A stretch of 64,000 bases of DNA from Andreprevotia sp. IGB-42. GTDB taxonomy: Bacteria; Pseudomonadota; Gammaproteobacteria; Burkholderiales; Chitinibacteraceae. Under the pieces are notes generated by a model. That model was given only the letters and a program-made list of their open reading frames with translations, made no database searches and was not told where the DNA came from. The stretch lies in contig NZ_WXTX01000003.1 in the NCBI RefSeq assembly GCF_009848685.1, positions 1 to 64,000 of the forward strand, written 5' to 3'. Positions 23,272 to 33,612 of the stretch are shown here, piece by piece. The position numbers were made by a program, and so were the translations under genes. Position 1 is the stretch's first letter. The number at the start of each line of letters is the position of its first letter.

Positions 23272-23921
23272 AATGGCTGCTGCTTGGCGCTTGCCTGCTC
23301 GCGGGCCTGGCATATGCCGATGTGGTCACGCTTGATGCGCCGGTTGGTGCCAAGCTGCAATGGAATGCGACGCAAGCCAGCGTAGGCCCCGCCGCGTTGT
23401 ATGCACCGGAAGAAAATGACGCCGAATGCGAGAGCAACAGCAATCGCCAATTGCGTTCCGTAGTCGGCCCGGTCATTTCTTTTCTGGCCGGCAGCAGTGG
23501 CTATTGCAAGGGTGCGGCACACACTTGGGCTGAGCTGCGCTTTGAAGCCTACGACGCACGCACCGGCAAGTTGCTGCCCATCACTGCGCTGTTCGACGAA
23601 GCCACCGTGCTGGCGGCCCTCAAGCAGGACAAGGTGGTGCGCAAAGCGCTGGCAGGTCACTCCGTGACGACGCTGAAGGAGCTTGCCGAGAAAACCAATG
23701 GTGATTGCGACTTCACGCTGCAAGGCATTGAAACCAGCTATGCCTTCCATCACATAAAGAACAATCAGGTAGCGGTGCGTTTCGGCCTGTCGCACGGCTG
23801 CGAAGCGAAGCACGGCAATTTCACGCAACTGGGTGTTTATTTGCCCGTTCCGCCCCAACTCAAAGCTTGGCTGGATAGCGCTGAGAAACGCGGCTTGTTG
23901 ATGAACAAGCTGGACAAATAA
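23268..23921 (+). CDS. Secreted four-cysteine protein of unknown function
   Basis: The start ATG 23268 overlaps the ribF stop (ATGA); 217 residues. A clear signal peptide, MKWLLLGACLLAGLAYA, precedes a probable cleavage before Asp18. The mature part contains four cysteines at regularly scattered positions (DAECESN, SGYCKG, NGDCDF, HGCEAK), which could form two disulfides in the periplasm. I recognise no domain. Its position between ribF and ileS breaks an otherwise widely conserved gene order, and the tight overlap implies cotranscription with ribF. Function unknown. Confidence 0.75.
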   Translation: MKWLLLGACLLAGLAYADVVTLDAPVGAKLQWNATQASVGPAALYAPEENDAECESNSNRQLRSVVGPVISFLAGSSGYCKGAAHTWAELRFEAYDARTGKLLPITALFDEATVLAALKQDKVVRKALAGHSVTTLKELAEKTNGDCDFTLQGIETSYAFHHIKNNQVAVRFGLSHGCEAKHGNFTQLGVYLPVPPQLKAWLDSAEKRGLLMNKLDK

Positions 23922-23977
23922 GCGCCCCGCCCTGACATAATCCCTAAATATTCAGCGTTTTAAACCCGAGTTCACCC

Positions 23978-26848
23978 ATGGCCGACAACAAATACCCCGT
24001 CAATTTGCTAGACACCCCGTTCCCGATGCGCGGCGACCTTGCCAAGCGCGAACCTGGTTTCCTCAAGCAATGGCAGGACATTGCGCTCTACAAGAAGCTG
24101 CGCGAAACGGCCAAGGCGCAAAACCGCCCCAAGTTCGTGCTGCACGACGGCCCGCCTTATGCCAATGGTGAAATCCACCTCGGCCATGCGGTGAACAAGA
24201 TCCTGAAAGACATCATCGTCAAATCAAGGAGCCTGGCCGGCTTCGATGCCCCCTATGTGCCAGGCTGGGATTGCCACGGCCTGCCGATCGAGCACCAGAT
24301 CGAAAAAATCACCAAGCTCGATTCCAAGGCAGTCAAAGCCAACCCGGATATCCATGCGCGCATCGTGGAATACCGCAAGGCCAACGGTCTGGATCCGAAA
24401 TCCACCGAGCTGACCCCGGCGTTCATCCGTGCGCTGTGCCGCGATTACGCGGCAAAGCAGATCGATATCCAGCGCAAGGATTTCATTCGCCTCGGCATCA
24501 TTGGCGATTGGGAAAACCCGTACCGCACCATGGACTTCAAGACCGAAGCGGACATCGTGCGCACGCTGGGCAAGATTCACGCCAACGATTTCATCGTCAA
24601 GGGCCAGAAACCGGTGCACTGGTGCGTGGAGTGCGGCTCTGCGCTGGCCGAGGCTGAAGTCGAGTATGAAGACAAGGTCTCCCCGGCCATCGATGTGGGC
24701 TTCCGCGTGGTGGATACGGCTGCGCTCGCCCAGGCTTTTGGTGGTGTGAATGTGCAGGGTCAGACCGCGTTTGCGGTGATCTGGACCACCACGCCATGGA
24801 CACTGCCTGCCAACCAGGCAGTCACCGTACACCCGGAACTCACTTACGATCTCGTTGCCACCGAAAAGGGCCTGCTGATCCTGGCGCGCGATCTGGCCGA
24901 AAGCGCACTCAAGCGCTATGACATCGACGCCAATGAAGTCATCGCCCAAGCGCAAGGTGCCGCGCTGGAAGGCCTGCAGCTGCAGCACCCGTTTTATGAC
25001 CGTCAGGTGCCCATCATCCTTGGCGAGCACGTCACCACGGACGCCGGTACCGGCCTCGTGCATACCGCGCCTGCGCACGGCCTCGACGACTACAACGTCG
25101 GCCTCAAGTACAAGCTGCCCACCGATGTGCCGGTGGCCGGCAATGGCCGCTTCATCTCCACCACGCCGCTGTTTGCCGGCAAGAGCGTATGGGAAGCCAA
25201 CCCGCTGGTGGTAACCACGCTGGAAGAACACGGTGCGCTGCTGGCCAACAAGAAACTGGAGCACAGCTACCCGCATTGCTGGCGCCACCATACCCCGCTG
25301 ATTTTCCGCGCCACCGCGCAATGGTTCATCGCCATGGAAAAGCCGGTGAACGGCAAGACCATCCGCGATATCGCCAACAAGGCAGTGGAAGACACCGAGT
25401 TCTTCCCGGCCTGGGGCCGCGCACGGCTGGAATCGATGATCGGCAACCGCCCGGACTGGTGTATCTCGCGCCAGCGCAACTGGGGCGTGCCGATGACCTT
25501 TTTCATCCACAAGGAAACCGGCGAGCTGCACCCGCGCTCGGGCGAGTTGCTGGAACAGGTAGCCAAACTGATCGAGCAAGAAGGCATCGAGGCCTGGTTC
25601 AAGCTCGACGCGGCCGATCTGCTGGGCGACGAAGCCGCCCACTACGACAAGCTGAAAGACACGCTGGACGTATGGTTCGATTCCGGCGCCACCCACTACG
25701 CGGTGCTCAAGCAGCGCGCGGAACTGGCATGGCCTGCAGACCTGTACCTGGAAGGCTCGGACCAGCATCGCGGCTGGTTCCAGTCGTCCTTGCTGACCGG
25801 CTGCGCCACCGAAGGCCGCGCACCGTACAAACAATTGCTGACCCACGGCTTCACCGTCGATGAAAAGGGTCACAAGATGTCCAAGTCCAAGGGCAACGGC
25901 ATCGAACCGCAGGAAATCTTCAACAGCATCGGCGCAGACATGTTGCGCCTGTGGGTGGCCAGCGCCGATTACTCGGGCGAAATGTCGCTGTCGCAGGAAA
26001 TTCTCAAGCGCACCACCGATTCGTACCGCCGTATCCGCAATACGCTGCGCTTCTTGCTGTCCAATATCTCGGACTTCAGCGCCGCGCAAGCGCTGCCGGT
26101 AGAAGAATTGCTGACGCTGGACCGCTATGCGCTGGTCGAACTGGCCGCATTCCAGCAACGCGTGACCGCGCTGTACGACCGCTACGAGTTCCACTCGGCA
26201 GTGCAGGAAATCCACGCGTATTGCTCGGAAGAACTGGGTTCGTTCTATCTCGACATCATCAAGGATCGCCTCTACACCACCGGTGCTGATGCAGCCGTGC
26301 GCCGCTCCGCGCAAACCGCGCTGTGGCATATCACGCTGACGCTGACCAAACTGCTGGCACCGATCCTGTCGTTCACCGCACACGAAGTGTGGGATGTGCT
26401 CAAGGATGCCAACCCGGGCGCCGAAGAAAACATCCAGCTGGCGCTGTGGCACGTGGTGCCGGGCGTGGCCGATGCGGCAGCGCTGTCGGCGCAGTTTGCG
26501 CTGGTGCGTGAAGTACGCACGCAGGTGCAGAAGGATATCGAAGTGCTGCGCGCCGACGGCAAGCTCGGCTCCAGCCTGCAGGCGGAAATCGCGCTGACCG
26601 CAGCGGGCGACACGTTGGCGGCACTGCAAGCGCTGGGCGATGAACTCAAGTTCGTGCTGATCACCTCGAAAGCCGAAGTGGCTGCCGGCAGCGACACGCA
26701 GGTGGTCGTGACCCCGTCGGCAGATGCCAAGTGCGAGCGTTGCTGGCATTACACGCCATCGGTAGGCAGCCACGCGGATCACCCGGGCCTGTGCAGCCGC
26801 TGCCACGACAACCTGTTCGGCAAGGGCGAGGCACGCAAGCATGCCTAA
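23978..26848 (+). CDS. ileS: Isoleucyl-tRNA synthetase
   Basis: 956 residues, class I aminoacyl-tRNA synthetase that charges tRNA-Ile and edits valine. [18 protein letters not shown] holds the HIGH motif as HLGH, and [13 protein letters not shown] the KMSKS loop. The editing domain contains [13 protein letters not shown] and [16 protein letters not shown]. The C-terminus ends with a zinc finger of four cysteines (CERCWHY, CSRCHDN), typical of the bacterial IleS1 type. It overlaps lspA by eight bases, so translation is coupled. A CATAAT box at 23936-23941 in the 56-base gap before it could give an extra promoter, but its -35 spacing is long. Confidence 0.97.
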   Translation: MADNKYPVNLLDTPFPMRGDLAKREPGFLKQWQDIALYKKLRETAKAQNRPKFVLHDGPPYANGEIHLGHAVNKILKDIIVKSRSLAGFDAPYVPGWDCHGLPIEHQIEKITKLDSKAVKANPDIHARIVEYRKANGLDPKSTELTPAFIRALCRDYAAKQIDIQRKDFIRLGIIGDWENPYRTMDFKTEADIVRTLGKIHANDFIVKGQKPVHWCVECGSALAEAEVEYEDKVSPAIDVGFRVVDTAALAQAFGGVNVQGQTAFAVIWTTTPWTLPANQAVTVHPELTYDLVATEKGLLILARDLAESALKRYDIDANEVIAQAQGAALEGLQLQHPFYDRQVPIILGEHVTTDAGTGLVHTAPAHGLDDYNVGLKYKLPTDVPVAGNGRFISTTPLFAGKSVWEANPLVVTTLEEHGALLANKKLEHSYPHCWRHHTPLIFRATAQWFIAMEKPVNGKTIRDIANKAVEDTEFFPAWGRARLESMIGNRPDWCISRQRNWGVPMTFFIHKETGELHPRSGELLEQVAKLIEQEGIEAWFKLDAADLLGDEAAHYDKLKDTLDVWFDSGATHYAVLKQRAELAWPADLYLEGSDQHRGWFQSSLLTGCATEGRAPYKQLLTHGFTVDEKGHKMSKSKGNGIEPQEIFNSIGADMLRLWVASADYSGEMSLSQEILKRTTDSYRRIRNTLRFLLSNISDFSAAQALPVEELLTLDRYALVELAAFQQRVTALYDRYEFHSAVQEIHAYCSEELGSFYLDIIKDRLYTTGADAAVRRSAQTALWHITLTLTKLLAPILSFTAHEVWDVLKDANPGAEENIQLALWHVVPGVADAAALSAQFALVREVRTQVQKDIEVLRADGKLGSSLQAEIALTAAGDTLAALQALGDELKFVLITSKAEVAAGSDTQVVVTPSADAKCERCWHYTPSVGSHADHPGLCSRCHDNLFGKGEARKHA

Positions 26849-27323
26849 GCGTTTTCTGGCCTGGCTGGGCTTGGCGCTGGTGGTGATCGTACTGGATCAG
26901 GCCACCAAGCAACTGATCGAAGCCACCTTGCTGTATCAGCAAAGGCATGTGGTCATTCCCGGGTTCTTCGATCTCACCCGGGTTTATAACCCCGGTGCGG
27001 CGTTTTCCTTCCTCGCGGATGCGGGTGGCTGGCAGAAGCATTTCTTTACCGGGCTGGGTTTGGTGGTATCCGCCTTCCTCATCCTCCAGCTGAAAAAACA
27101 TCCTGAGCAGACGCGTATCTCGCTGGCCTTTGCACTGGTTCTGGGCGGTGCGTTGGGTAATGTAATTGATCGTATCGCGTTCGGCCACGTGATCGATTTC
27201 CTGCTGTTTTATATTGGTAACCACGCTTATCCGGCATTCAACATCGCAGATTCAGCCATCTGCGTCGGCGCCGCGCTGATGGTGTGGGACAGCTTTGCCG
27301 GACGCAACAAGGAGCAAGCATGA
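26841..27323 (+). CDS. lspA: Lipoprotein signal peptidase (signal peptidase II)
   Basis: 160 residues with four transmembrane helices. The aspartyl-protease residues are in [15 protein letters not shown] and [11 protein letters not shown], and NPGAAFSFL is the conserved first-loop motif. It removes signal peptides from diacylglyceryl-modified prolipoproteins in the inner membrane. It overlaps ileS by eight bases and ispH by four (ATGA), so the three are one translational unit. Confidence 0.96.
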   Translation: MPKRFLAWLGLALVVIVLDQATKQLIEATLLYQQRHVVIPGFFDLTRVYNPGAAFSFLADAGGWQKHFFTGLGLVVSAFLILQLKKHPEQTRISLAFALVLGGALGNVIDRIAFGHVIDFLLFYIGNHAYPAFNIADSAICVGAALMVWDSFAGRNKEQA

Positions 27324-28252
27324 GCCATATGCAGATCATCCTCGCCCAGCCGCGCGGCTTCTGTGCCGGTGTGGACCGGGCCATTGCCATCGTGGAAACG
27401 GCGCTGACCCGCTTTGGCGCGCCGATCTACGTGCGGCATGAAGTGGTGCACAACAAGTTCGTGATCGAAGACCTGAAAGCCAAGGGCGCGATCTTTGTCG
27501 AGGAGCTGGCCGATGTGCCGGCCGGCAATACGGTAATTTTCTCTGCACACGGCGTATCGCAAGCGGTGCGGGCCGAGGCAGCCGAGCGCGGGCTGACCGT
27601 GTATGACGCCACCTGCCCGCTGGTGACCAAGGTGCACCTGGAAGTGAAGCGCTTGCGCCAGCAAGGCTTCGAGATCGTGATGATCGGCCACAAAGGCCAC
27701 CCGGAAGTGGAAGGCACCATGGGGCAGGCGGAAGGCGGCGGCATGTACCTGGTCGAGGATGTGGCCGATGTGGCCGCATTGCGCGTGACCGAGCCGGAAA
27801 AACTGGCCTATGTCACGCAAACCACGCTGTCGGTGGATGATGCGCAGGTGGTGATCGATGCGCTGCGCAGCCATTTCCCCGCCATTGTCGGCCCCAAGAA
27901 GGACGATATCTGCTATGCCACGCAAAACCGCCAGGATGCTGTAAAGCAACTGGCGCGCGAGGTGGATATGCTGATCGTGGTGGGTTCGCCCAACAGCTCC
28001 AACTCCAACCGCCTGCGCGAAGTGGGCGCCAACCTCGGCATTGCATCCTATATGGTTGACAATGAAACCGAGCTGCAACAGGCCTGGTTCAACGAACACG
28101 TCAAGGTGGGCATCACTGCCGGTGCTTCTGCCCCGGATATCCTGGTGCAACGCGTGATCGAGAGAATCAAGGAATATGGTGCCGAATCAGTCACCCCGAT
28201 GAGCGGCATCGAAGAAAGCGTGGTGTTCTCGCTGCCCAAGGGCTTGGCCTGA
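27320..28252 (+). CDS. ispH: 4-hydroxy-3-methylbut-2-enyl diphosphate reductase
   Basis: ATG 27320 overlaps the lspA stop; 310 residues. IspH performs the last step of the MEP isoprenoid pathway, giving IPP and DMAPP. Its three Fe-S cysteines are in [21 protein letters not shown] and [10 protein letters not shown]. The diphosphate-binding [10 protein letters not shown] and the TAGASAPDI segment are intact. Nothing unusual. It ends 19 bases from the convergent HD-GYP gene with no visible terminator hairpin. Confidence 0.97.
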   Translation: MSHMQIILAQPRGFCAGVDRAIAIVETALTRFGAPIYVRHEVVHNKFVIEDLKAKGAIFVEELADVPAGNTVIFSAHGVSQAVRAEAAERGLTVYDATCPLVTKVHLEVKRLRQQGFEIVMIGHKGHPEVEGTMGQAEGGGMYLVEDVADVAALRVTEPEKLAYVTQTTLSVDDAQVVIDALRSHFPAIVGPKKDDICYATQNRQDAVKQLAREVDMLIVVGSPNSSNSNRLREVGANLGIASYMVDNETELQQAWFNEHVKVGITAGASAPDILVQRVIERIKEYGAESVTPMSGIEESVVFSLPKGLA

Positions 28253-28271
28253 ATCACGGGCAGCGCTGGCG

Positions 28272-29555
28272 TCAGGCAGCGTCCAGCGCTTCGATCAGCG
28301 CACGGAACGCCTGTGCAATGCCTGGCGATACCAGCGCTGCGCGCATTTGCAGATCACGTGAAAGCGCCCGCATCTGCCAGCGTATCTCGTGCAGGATCAC
28401 ATCCACCTCGTAAAGCAGATCGGCTGGCGCACCATTGAGGCCGATACTGCAATCACCGTCGGCACTGCAATACATCCCCACGCCCGTGCTCAGCAACGCC
28501 TGCTGGATATGCAGGAAGCGGCGCTTTACCCGCTGCAGCATCTCTTTCGTATCGCTTGAATCCAGCGCTGGCGAGCGCTGGCATGCCTCGATCAGCGCAT
28601 TCACTGCCTCCACCTGCCCGAACAGCGTGGACAACATCATGCCGGTCAGCGCTGCCGGGATATCGGCGCCGATTTCTGCGTCATGCTGCGCCAGGCCTGT
28701 CGATAGCGCCGCAAGCAGTTCACCGCTGTATTCACCGGGCACCAGTTTGATTGCGAGTGCCAGGCGCACCAGCGGGCGATCATGGCGTTCAGTCAGGGCT
28801 GCAAGCATTTCGGCAATCGAGACGATCTGCCCCGGCAGAGACAGCTGCCCGCTGGTCAGCCCACGCGGGTAGCCACCGCCGCTGGCCCGTTCATGGTGCT
28901 CCAGTATCGCCACGCCCACGCTTTGCGGCATGCCACACACATCACAGGCCAGCTTCTGGCCGATCAAGGGGTGTGCGGCGATCTTGCGCCAGTCACTGTC
29001 TCCCAGTTCGCTATCCCCTTCCTCCAGGTAGCGGCGCTCCAGGTAAAGCTCACCGATGTCATGCAACAGCCCGGCCATGGCGACCGTCCGCATGATTTCT
29101 GCACCGCATTTCATCCGGTGCGCAATGGCCAATCCGATCAGCATAACCAGCAAGTAGTGCTGCAGACCATGCTTGTCCTGGCCTGCGGCGACATCCAGCA
29201 AACCCAGCGTTGCAGCGCGTAACGAAATTTCACGCACCACGCTCAGTATGCTGGCATGCTCGAACAGCGGGCGCAGCTTGCTGCTCTCTTCGAACAGCGC
29301 CCGTGCATCTTCGTATAACTGCTGGATATCGGTACCGTTCTGCACACGTATGCAGTGTTCAAGGGGCTTTTTCAGCTTGTGCACGATCAGGCGATCACGC
29401 ACATCCGCGCTGATGCGTGTCCCCTTGGATATCAGCTTGATCCCGCTGGCGCTGTAGATGTCCTCGCTGGCTTCAACTCCCTGGGTTTGTGCAACATGCA
29501 CGATGCGATCCAGGTAGTGTGGGTTGACAGGGTTGATGACAAAGCATTCTTCCAT
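28272..29555 (-). CDS. HD-GYP domain protein, probable cyclic di-GMP phosphodiesterase
   Basis: 427 residues from ATG 29555 (AGGA upstream). The HD-GYP core at about 155-265 has AGLLHDIGELYLE (HD pair), AAHPLIGQKL, then ILEHHERASGGGYPRGL, which contains the HHE and GYP motifs, and QIVSIAEMLAALTE. All expected metal ligands seem present, so it is probably active on c-di-GMP. The N-terminal 140 residues and C-terminal 150 residues are helical, without a domain I recognise; there is no membrane segment. With the diguanylate cyclase at 6532 it makes two c-di-GMP enzymes in the window, but they are not linked genetically. Confidence 0.85.
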   Translation of the reverse strand: MEECFVINPVNPHYLDRIVHVAQTQGVEASEDIYSASGIKLISKGTRISADVRDRLIVHKLKKPLEHCIRVQNGTDIQQLYEDARALFEESSKLRPLFEHASILSVVREISLRAATLGLLDVAAGQDKHGLQHYLLVMLIGLAIAHRMKCGAEIMRTVAMAGLLHDIGELYLERRYLEEGDSELGDSDWRKIAAHPLIGQKLACDVCGMPQSVGVAILEHHERASGGGYPRGLTSGQLSLPGQIVSIAEMLAALTERHDRPLVRLALAIKLVPGEYSGELLAALSTGLAQHDAEIGADIPAALTGMMLSTLFGQVEAVNALIEACQRSPALDSSDTKEMLQRVKRRFLHIQQALLSTGVGMYCSADGDCSIGLNGAPADLLYEVDVILHEIRWQMRALSRDLQMRAALVSPGIAQAFRALIEALDAA

Positions 29556-29629
29556 GCCGGTGCATCCTGAATACTGTTGTGCGGTTGGCTCCAGTTATCA
29601 GTTATAGACAGGGAAGATGCACAACAACA

Positions 29630-31120
29630 TCAACGATCGTCAGCCAGCGGCAAGGCTTCGGCAGGTGCCGCCTCGCCCTCCAGTCGTACCTGCTCGATCT
29701 CGACGAAGCGGCGCGAGATTTTTTCGCTGGTGATCGATACCTGCTGCGCATCGTCGTGCGCCTGGCGGATATGCATGGCCAGCTTCTTCATGCGCTCGTC
29801 GAAGCGGCCGAATTCCTGCCCCAGCCGCCCCAGTGCTTCCTTGATGATGTGTACCTGCTTGCGCGTTTCCACATCCTTGATCACCGCGCGCGCGGTATTG
29901 AGCACCGCCATCAAGGTGGTGGGCGATACGATCCACACGCGGCGCGACATCGCCAAGTCCACCAGCTCCGGGTGGTAAGCATGGATTTCGGCAAACACTG
30001 CTTCGGCTGGCACGAACATCACCGCGCCATCGGCAGTCTCGTTCGGAATGATGTATTTGCTGGCAATGTCATCGATATGTTTCCTGATATCGGCCTTGAA
30101 CGCGCGCGTGGCCACCACGCGGTCGCCGCCCGCCTCGAACATGCGATGATAGTTTTCCAGCGGGAATTTGGCATCCACCGCCACCGTGCCGGTCGGCTCG
30201 GGCAGCTTGAGCATGCAATCCACGCGCGTGCCGTTCGATAGCGTAGCCTGCAGCTCGTAAACCTGGTTGGGCAGCACGTTGCGCACCAGGTGCTCCAGTT
30301 GCACCTCGCCAAACGCTCCGCGCGAGCGTTTGTCACCCAGCAGTTCCTGCAGGCTGACCACGTTGGTGGTCAGGCCGTCGATTTTCTTCTGTGCTTCGTC
30401 GATGGTGGCAAGGCGTGCCATCACATTGGCAAAGGTTTCGTTGGTTTTCTTGAAGCCCTCGTCCAGCCGCTCGGTCACCTTGCCGGAGATTTCCGCCAGC
30501 CGGCCATCCGCCGTCTTGGTGAGTTCGCCCACCGATTGCGTGAGCTGCTGTGCAGAGGTGGTCAGCATCGACTGGATCAGCTCCATTTCCCGCTTTGATT
30601 GCTCGGCCAGCATCTGCCCCAGCTTGAGCAACACATCCTCGCGCAGCTGATCCTGCTTGCTTTGCAGCGCTTCGGAAATATGCGCAAGCTGCTGCGCGGT
30701 GGATTCACGGCTTTCACCCAGCGACGTGGTCAGCGCAAGCCGCAACGTGGCAAACGATTCGCCCTGCGCCGTCTGCAAGCGGTTCATCGATTCACGCGTT
30801 TCCTGCAGTTCGCGGTTTACGCCTTCGCGCAGGCGATCAAAACTCTCGCTCATGCTTTCACGCAGGCGTTCACCGGAGCGATTGACGGTATCCGTGAGCA
30901 GATTGCCATGCTGTGCCAGCGCTGCATGCTGGGCCTCGGATTGGCGCGCAAGGCCCTGATGCAGATCGTTCAGCATCTCGCGGTGGCGTGCTTCGAGTTC
31001 TTGCCCCAGCAGCTCGAGCGACGCATGCTGATTGCGGCTGAGCTGCTGCAAGCGGACAGCCACCAGTACACCGGCAAGCAGTACGACCAGCGTGGTAATT
31101 CCAAACAACGATTCGAGCAT
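29630..31120 (-). CDS. rmuC: RmuC family DNA recombination protein
   Basis: I choose ATG 31120 because the only purine-rich site (GGAA) is too close to ATG 31129; 496 residues. An N-terminal membrane helix (FGITTLVVLLAGVLVAVRL) is followed by about 220 residues of coiled coil. The RmuC nuclease-like domain then has GAFGEVQLEHLVRNVLP and TVAVDAKFPLENYH, with the PD-(D/E)xK-type D-x-K. In E. coli, loss of RmuC raises inversion at short repeats. Divergent from rpe. Confidence 0.9.
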   Translation of the reverse strand: MLESLFGITTLVVLLAGVLVAVRLQQLSRNQHASLELLGQELEARHREMLNDLHQGLARQSEAQHAALAQHGNLLTDTVNRSGERLRESMSESFDRLREGVNRELQETRESMNRLQTAQGESFATLRLALTTSLGESRESTAQQLAHISEALQSKQDQLREDVLLKLGQMLAEQSKREMELIQSMLTTSAQQLTQSVGELTKTADGRLAEISGKVTERLDEGFKKTNETFANVMARLATIDEAQKKIDGLTTNVVSLQELLGDKRSRGAFGEVQLEHLVRNVLPNQVYELQATLSNGTRVDCMLKLPEPTGTVAVDAKFPLENYHRMFEAGGDRVVATRAFKADIRKHIDDIASKYIIPNETADGAVMFVPAEAVFAEIHAYHPELVDLAMSRRVWIVSPTTLMAVLNTARAVIKDVETRKQVHIIKEALGRLGQEFGRFDERMKKLAMHIRQAHDDAQQVSITSEKISRRFVEIEQVRLEGEAAPAEALPLADDR

Positions 31121-31237
31121 GACATGCATTTCCGGTAAGTCAGACCCGGATTCTAGGCCAATCACGCACATTCGTACCGCGCCCGATGGAGGCAGCCTCG
31201 TTTAGAATGGCGGCATGACACCATCCAGGAGCGCACC

Positions 31238-31921
31238 ATGACGACAGTACGCATCGCCCCCAGCATCCTTTCCGCCGACTTCGCCCGGCTGGGTGAAGAG
31301 GTGAGCAAGGTTATCGCCGCAGGCGCAGACCTGATCCATTTCGACGTGATGGACAACCATTACGTGCCCAATCTCACCATCGGCCCGCTGGTTTGCGAAG
31401 CCATCAAGCCCTACGCCACCGTGCCGATCGACGTGCACCTGATGGTGAGCCCGGTAGATCGCATCATTCCGGATTTTGCCAAGGCGGGCGCCAATATCAT
31501 CACCTTCCACCCGGAAGCCTCGCAGCATATCGACCGCACGCTGGGCCTGATCAAGCAACACGGCTGTCAGGCTGGCCTGGTATTCAATCCGGCCACCTCG
31601 CTCGATCATCTCGATTACGTGCTCGACAAGGTGGACATGGTGCTGCTGATGTCGGTCAACCCCGGCTTCGGCGGCCAGTCGTTCATCCCCGCCATGCTGG
31701 ACAAGGCACGCGCCTGCCGCGCCAAGCTGGATGCCTACAAGGCAATAACTGGCCGTCACATTCATCTGGAAATCGATGGCGGCGTGAAAATCGACAATAT
31801 CGGCGAAATTGCGGCTGCCGGCGTGGATACCTTCGTTGCCGGGTCGGCCATTTTCGGCCATGCCGATTACGCCGAGATCATCAGCCAGATGAAACACGAG
31901 ATCGCCAGCCACACCCGCTGA
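31238..31921 (+). CDS. rpe: Ribulose-phosphate 3-epimerase
   Basis: 227 residues, a TIM barrel that interconverts ribulose-5-phosphate and xylulose-5-phosphate in the pentose phosphate pathway. Conserved strands are visible: [46 protein letters not shown] and [11 protein letters not shown], containing the metal-binding His and Asp residues. A TAGAAT box (31203-31208) and the ribosome site AGGAG precede it. In many proteobacteria gph follows directly; here a lipid operon separates the two. Confidence 0.96.
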   Translation: MTTVRIAPSILSADFARLGEEVSKVIAAGADLIHFDVMDNHYVPNLTIGPLVCEAIKPYATVPIDVHLMVSPVDRIIPDFAKAGANIITFHPEASQHIDRTLGLIKQHGCQAGLVFNPATSLDHLDYVLDKVDMVLLMSVNPGFGGQSFIPAMLDKARACRAKLDAYKAITGRHIHLEIDGGVKIDNIGEIAAAGVDTFVAGSAIFGHADYAEIISQMKHEIASHTR

Positions 31922-31946
31922 CCGGGCAATCGCCTGCGTTCTGCCA

Positions 31947-31969
31947 ACAGCCGGCCCTGCGCCGGCTGT
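31947..31969 (+). terminator. Probable terminator hairpin after rpe
   Basis: ACAGCCGGC (31947-31955) pairs with GCCGGCTGT (31961-31969) around a five-base loop; the following GTCGTTTGTT is only moderately T-rich. It probably separates rpe from the lipid operon. Confidence 0.55.
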
Positions 31970-31989
31970 GTCGTTTGTTACAACAGTGT

Positions 31990-32018
31990 TTGCCTGCGCC
32001 ATGCATTTGGCGTAACAA
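31990..32018 (+). promoter_or_regulatory. Possible promoter of the ynb-like lipid operon
   Basis: TTGCCT (31990-31995), 17 bases, TAACAA (32013-32018). The match is weak, but the region between the rpe hairpin and the first lipid gene is the only non-coding space before six tightly packed genes, so a promoter is expected here. Confidence 0.35.
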
Positions 32019-32065
32019 TCCATCCGGCAAAACCGCATGTTGACAATGAAAATTCAGAAAAAAGC

Positions 32066-32665
32066 ATGACGCTTTACGATCTCAAACCCCGCTTCCAATC
32101 GTTGCTGCGCCCGCTCCTGAGCGCGCTGTTCAACGCCGGCATCACCGCCAACCAAGTCACCTTGCTGGCAATGGCAGCGTCGCTGGCGGTAGGCATCCGG
32201 TTGGCCTGGACACCGACCCCGGCCTATTTCCTGATACTGCCGGGCTTCCTGCTGCTGCGCATGGCGCTTAACGCCATCGATGGCATGCTGGCACGTGAAT
32301 TCCGCCAGCAATCCAGGCTGGGCGCGCTACTCAATGAAGTGGGCGACGTGGTTTCGGATGCCGCCCTCTACCTGCCCTTCGCCTTGTTGCCGCAAGCCGG
32401 CGTGTTGCCGGTGCTGCTGTTCGTCCTGCTGGCAGGCATGACGGAGTTCATCGGTGTGCTGGGGCAAACACTGGGCGGGCCACGCCGCTACGACGGGCCG
32501 CTGGGCAAAAGCGATCGTGCTTTCGTGCTGGGTAGCTACGCCTTGCTGGTGGGCAGCTACCCGGCCGCACTGGCCTGGGGTAACGGCCTGTTCTGGCTAT
32601 TGGCCGGCTTATCGGTGCTGACCTGCATCCATCGCGGCCGCAAGGCATTGGTGGCCGCCGCATGA
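32066..32665 (+). CDS. ynbA: CDP-alcohol phosphatidyltransferase family protein (YnbA-like)
   Basis: 199 residues with about five to six membrane helices. The family motif D1xxD2GxxAR...GxxxD3xxxD4 is present as NAIDGMLAR, eight residues, then GALLNEVGD. D2 and D4 are kept, but D1 and D3 are asparagines. In structurally studied members D1-D3 bind the two metals and D4 is the base, so either the metal site is altered or this is a subfamily trait (I believe YnbA-like proteins share it, but cannot check). The enzyme would move a phosphatidyl or phospho-alcohol group from a CDP-activated donor in the inner membrane. First gene of the overlapped operon; its ribosome site is weak. Confidence 0.72.
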   Translation: MTLYDLKPRFQSLLRPLLSALFNAGITANQVTLLAMAASLAVGIRLAWTPTPAYFLILPGFLLLRMALNAIDGMLAREFRQQSRLGALLNEVGDVVSDAALYLPFALLPQAGVLPVLLFVLLAGMTEFIGVLGQTLGGPRRYDGPLGKSDRAFVLGSYALLVGSYPAALAWGNGLFWLLAGLSVLTCIHRGRKALVAAA

Positions 32666-33612
32666 TGGCGCTGAATCAGGCACCGCACATGCTGTGGTAC
32701 ATGCTGGGGGCTGTTTTTGCACTGCTGGTGATCGCCAGTGTATCCAGCGCGCTGCTGGCCTGGCGTTATCCGCAGAAAAACTGGCTGGAGCTGCGGCTGC
32801 GCATCCGCACCTGGTGGTGGATCGTCACGGTGTTCGTGCTGGCGATCTCGGTCAACCGCACGGTATCGCTACTGGTGCTGGCGTTCGTCAGCTTCATCGC
32901 GTTCAAGGAATACCTGACGCTGGTGCCTACGCGCCGAGCCGATCACATGCCGCTGTTCTGGGCTTACCTGGCGATTCCCATCCAGTATTTCTGGATCTGG
33001 GATGGCTGGTACGGCATGTTCATCATCTTCATCCCGGTCTACATGTTCCTGTTTCTGCCCATGCGCATGGTACTGGTGGGCGATACGCGTGGCTACCTGC
33101 ATGCGGCCAGCAGCCTGCACTGGGGCCTGATGACCACGGTATTCAGCCTGTCGCACATGGCCTATCTGCTGGTGCTGCCGACCGATGTCACCGGTACCAT
33201 GAAAGGCAACGGGCCGATGCTGGTGCTGTTCCTGGTGGCGCTCACGCAGCTCAACGACGTGGCGCAATACCTGTGGGGCAAGGCATTCGGGCGCATGAAA
33301 GCCATTCCGCTGGTCAGCCCCAACAAGACCATTGCCGGTTTTGTCGGCGGCGTTGCCACCACCAGCCTGCTGGGCTGGTTGCTGGGGCCACTGCTGACGC
33401 CCATGTCACCGCTGTATGCAACAGTAGCCGGCTTGCTGATCGGGGTAACGGGTTTCATTGGCGATGTGGTGATGTCGGGCATGAAACGCGACCTCGGCAT
33501 CAAGGATACCGGTGACCTGCTACCAGGCCACGGCGGCATCCTGGACCGGCTCGATTCACTGACCTACACCGCGCCGCTGTTTTTCCACTACCTGCGTTAC
33601 CTGTACTACTGA
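32662..33612 (+). CDS. ynbB: Phosphatidate cytidylyltransferase (CdsA-like, YnbB-like)
   Basis: 316 residues, about eight membrane helices. The C-terminal CDS signature is intact: SGMKRDLGIKDTGDLLPGHG continuing GILDRLDS, which includes the K-R, K-D and H-G-G-x-x-D-R-x-D elements that bind metals and CTP. It makes CDP-diacylglycerol from phosphatidate and CTP. The start overlaps the previous stop by four bases (ATGA). As a second CDP-DAG synthase dedicated to this operon it would feed the CDP-alcohol transferase next to it. The housekeeping cdsA is expected elsewhere in the genome. Confidence 0.85.
   Translation: MMALNQAPHMLWYMLGAVFALLVIASVSSALLAWRYPQKNWLELRLRIRTWWWIVTVFVLAISVNRTVSLLVLAFVSFIAFKEYLTLVPTRRADHMPLFWAYLAIPIQYFWIWDGWYGMFIIFIPVYMFLFLPMRMVLVGDTRGYLHAASSLHWGLMTTVFSLSHMAYLLVLPTDVTGTMKGNGPMLVLFLVALTQLNDVAQYLWGKAFGRMKAIPLVSPNKTIAGFVGGVATTSLLGWLLGPLLTPMSPLYATVAGLLIGVTGFIGDVVMSGMKRDLGIKDTGDLLPGHGGILDRLDSLTYTAPLFFHYLRYLYY

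Noticed and set aside
24224-26842. An 872-codon minus-strand frame opposite ileS
   Set aside because: It results from biased third positions in ileS; the plus strand encodes a complete synthetase with all motifs.
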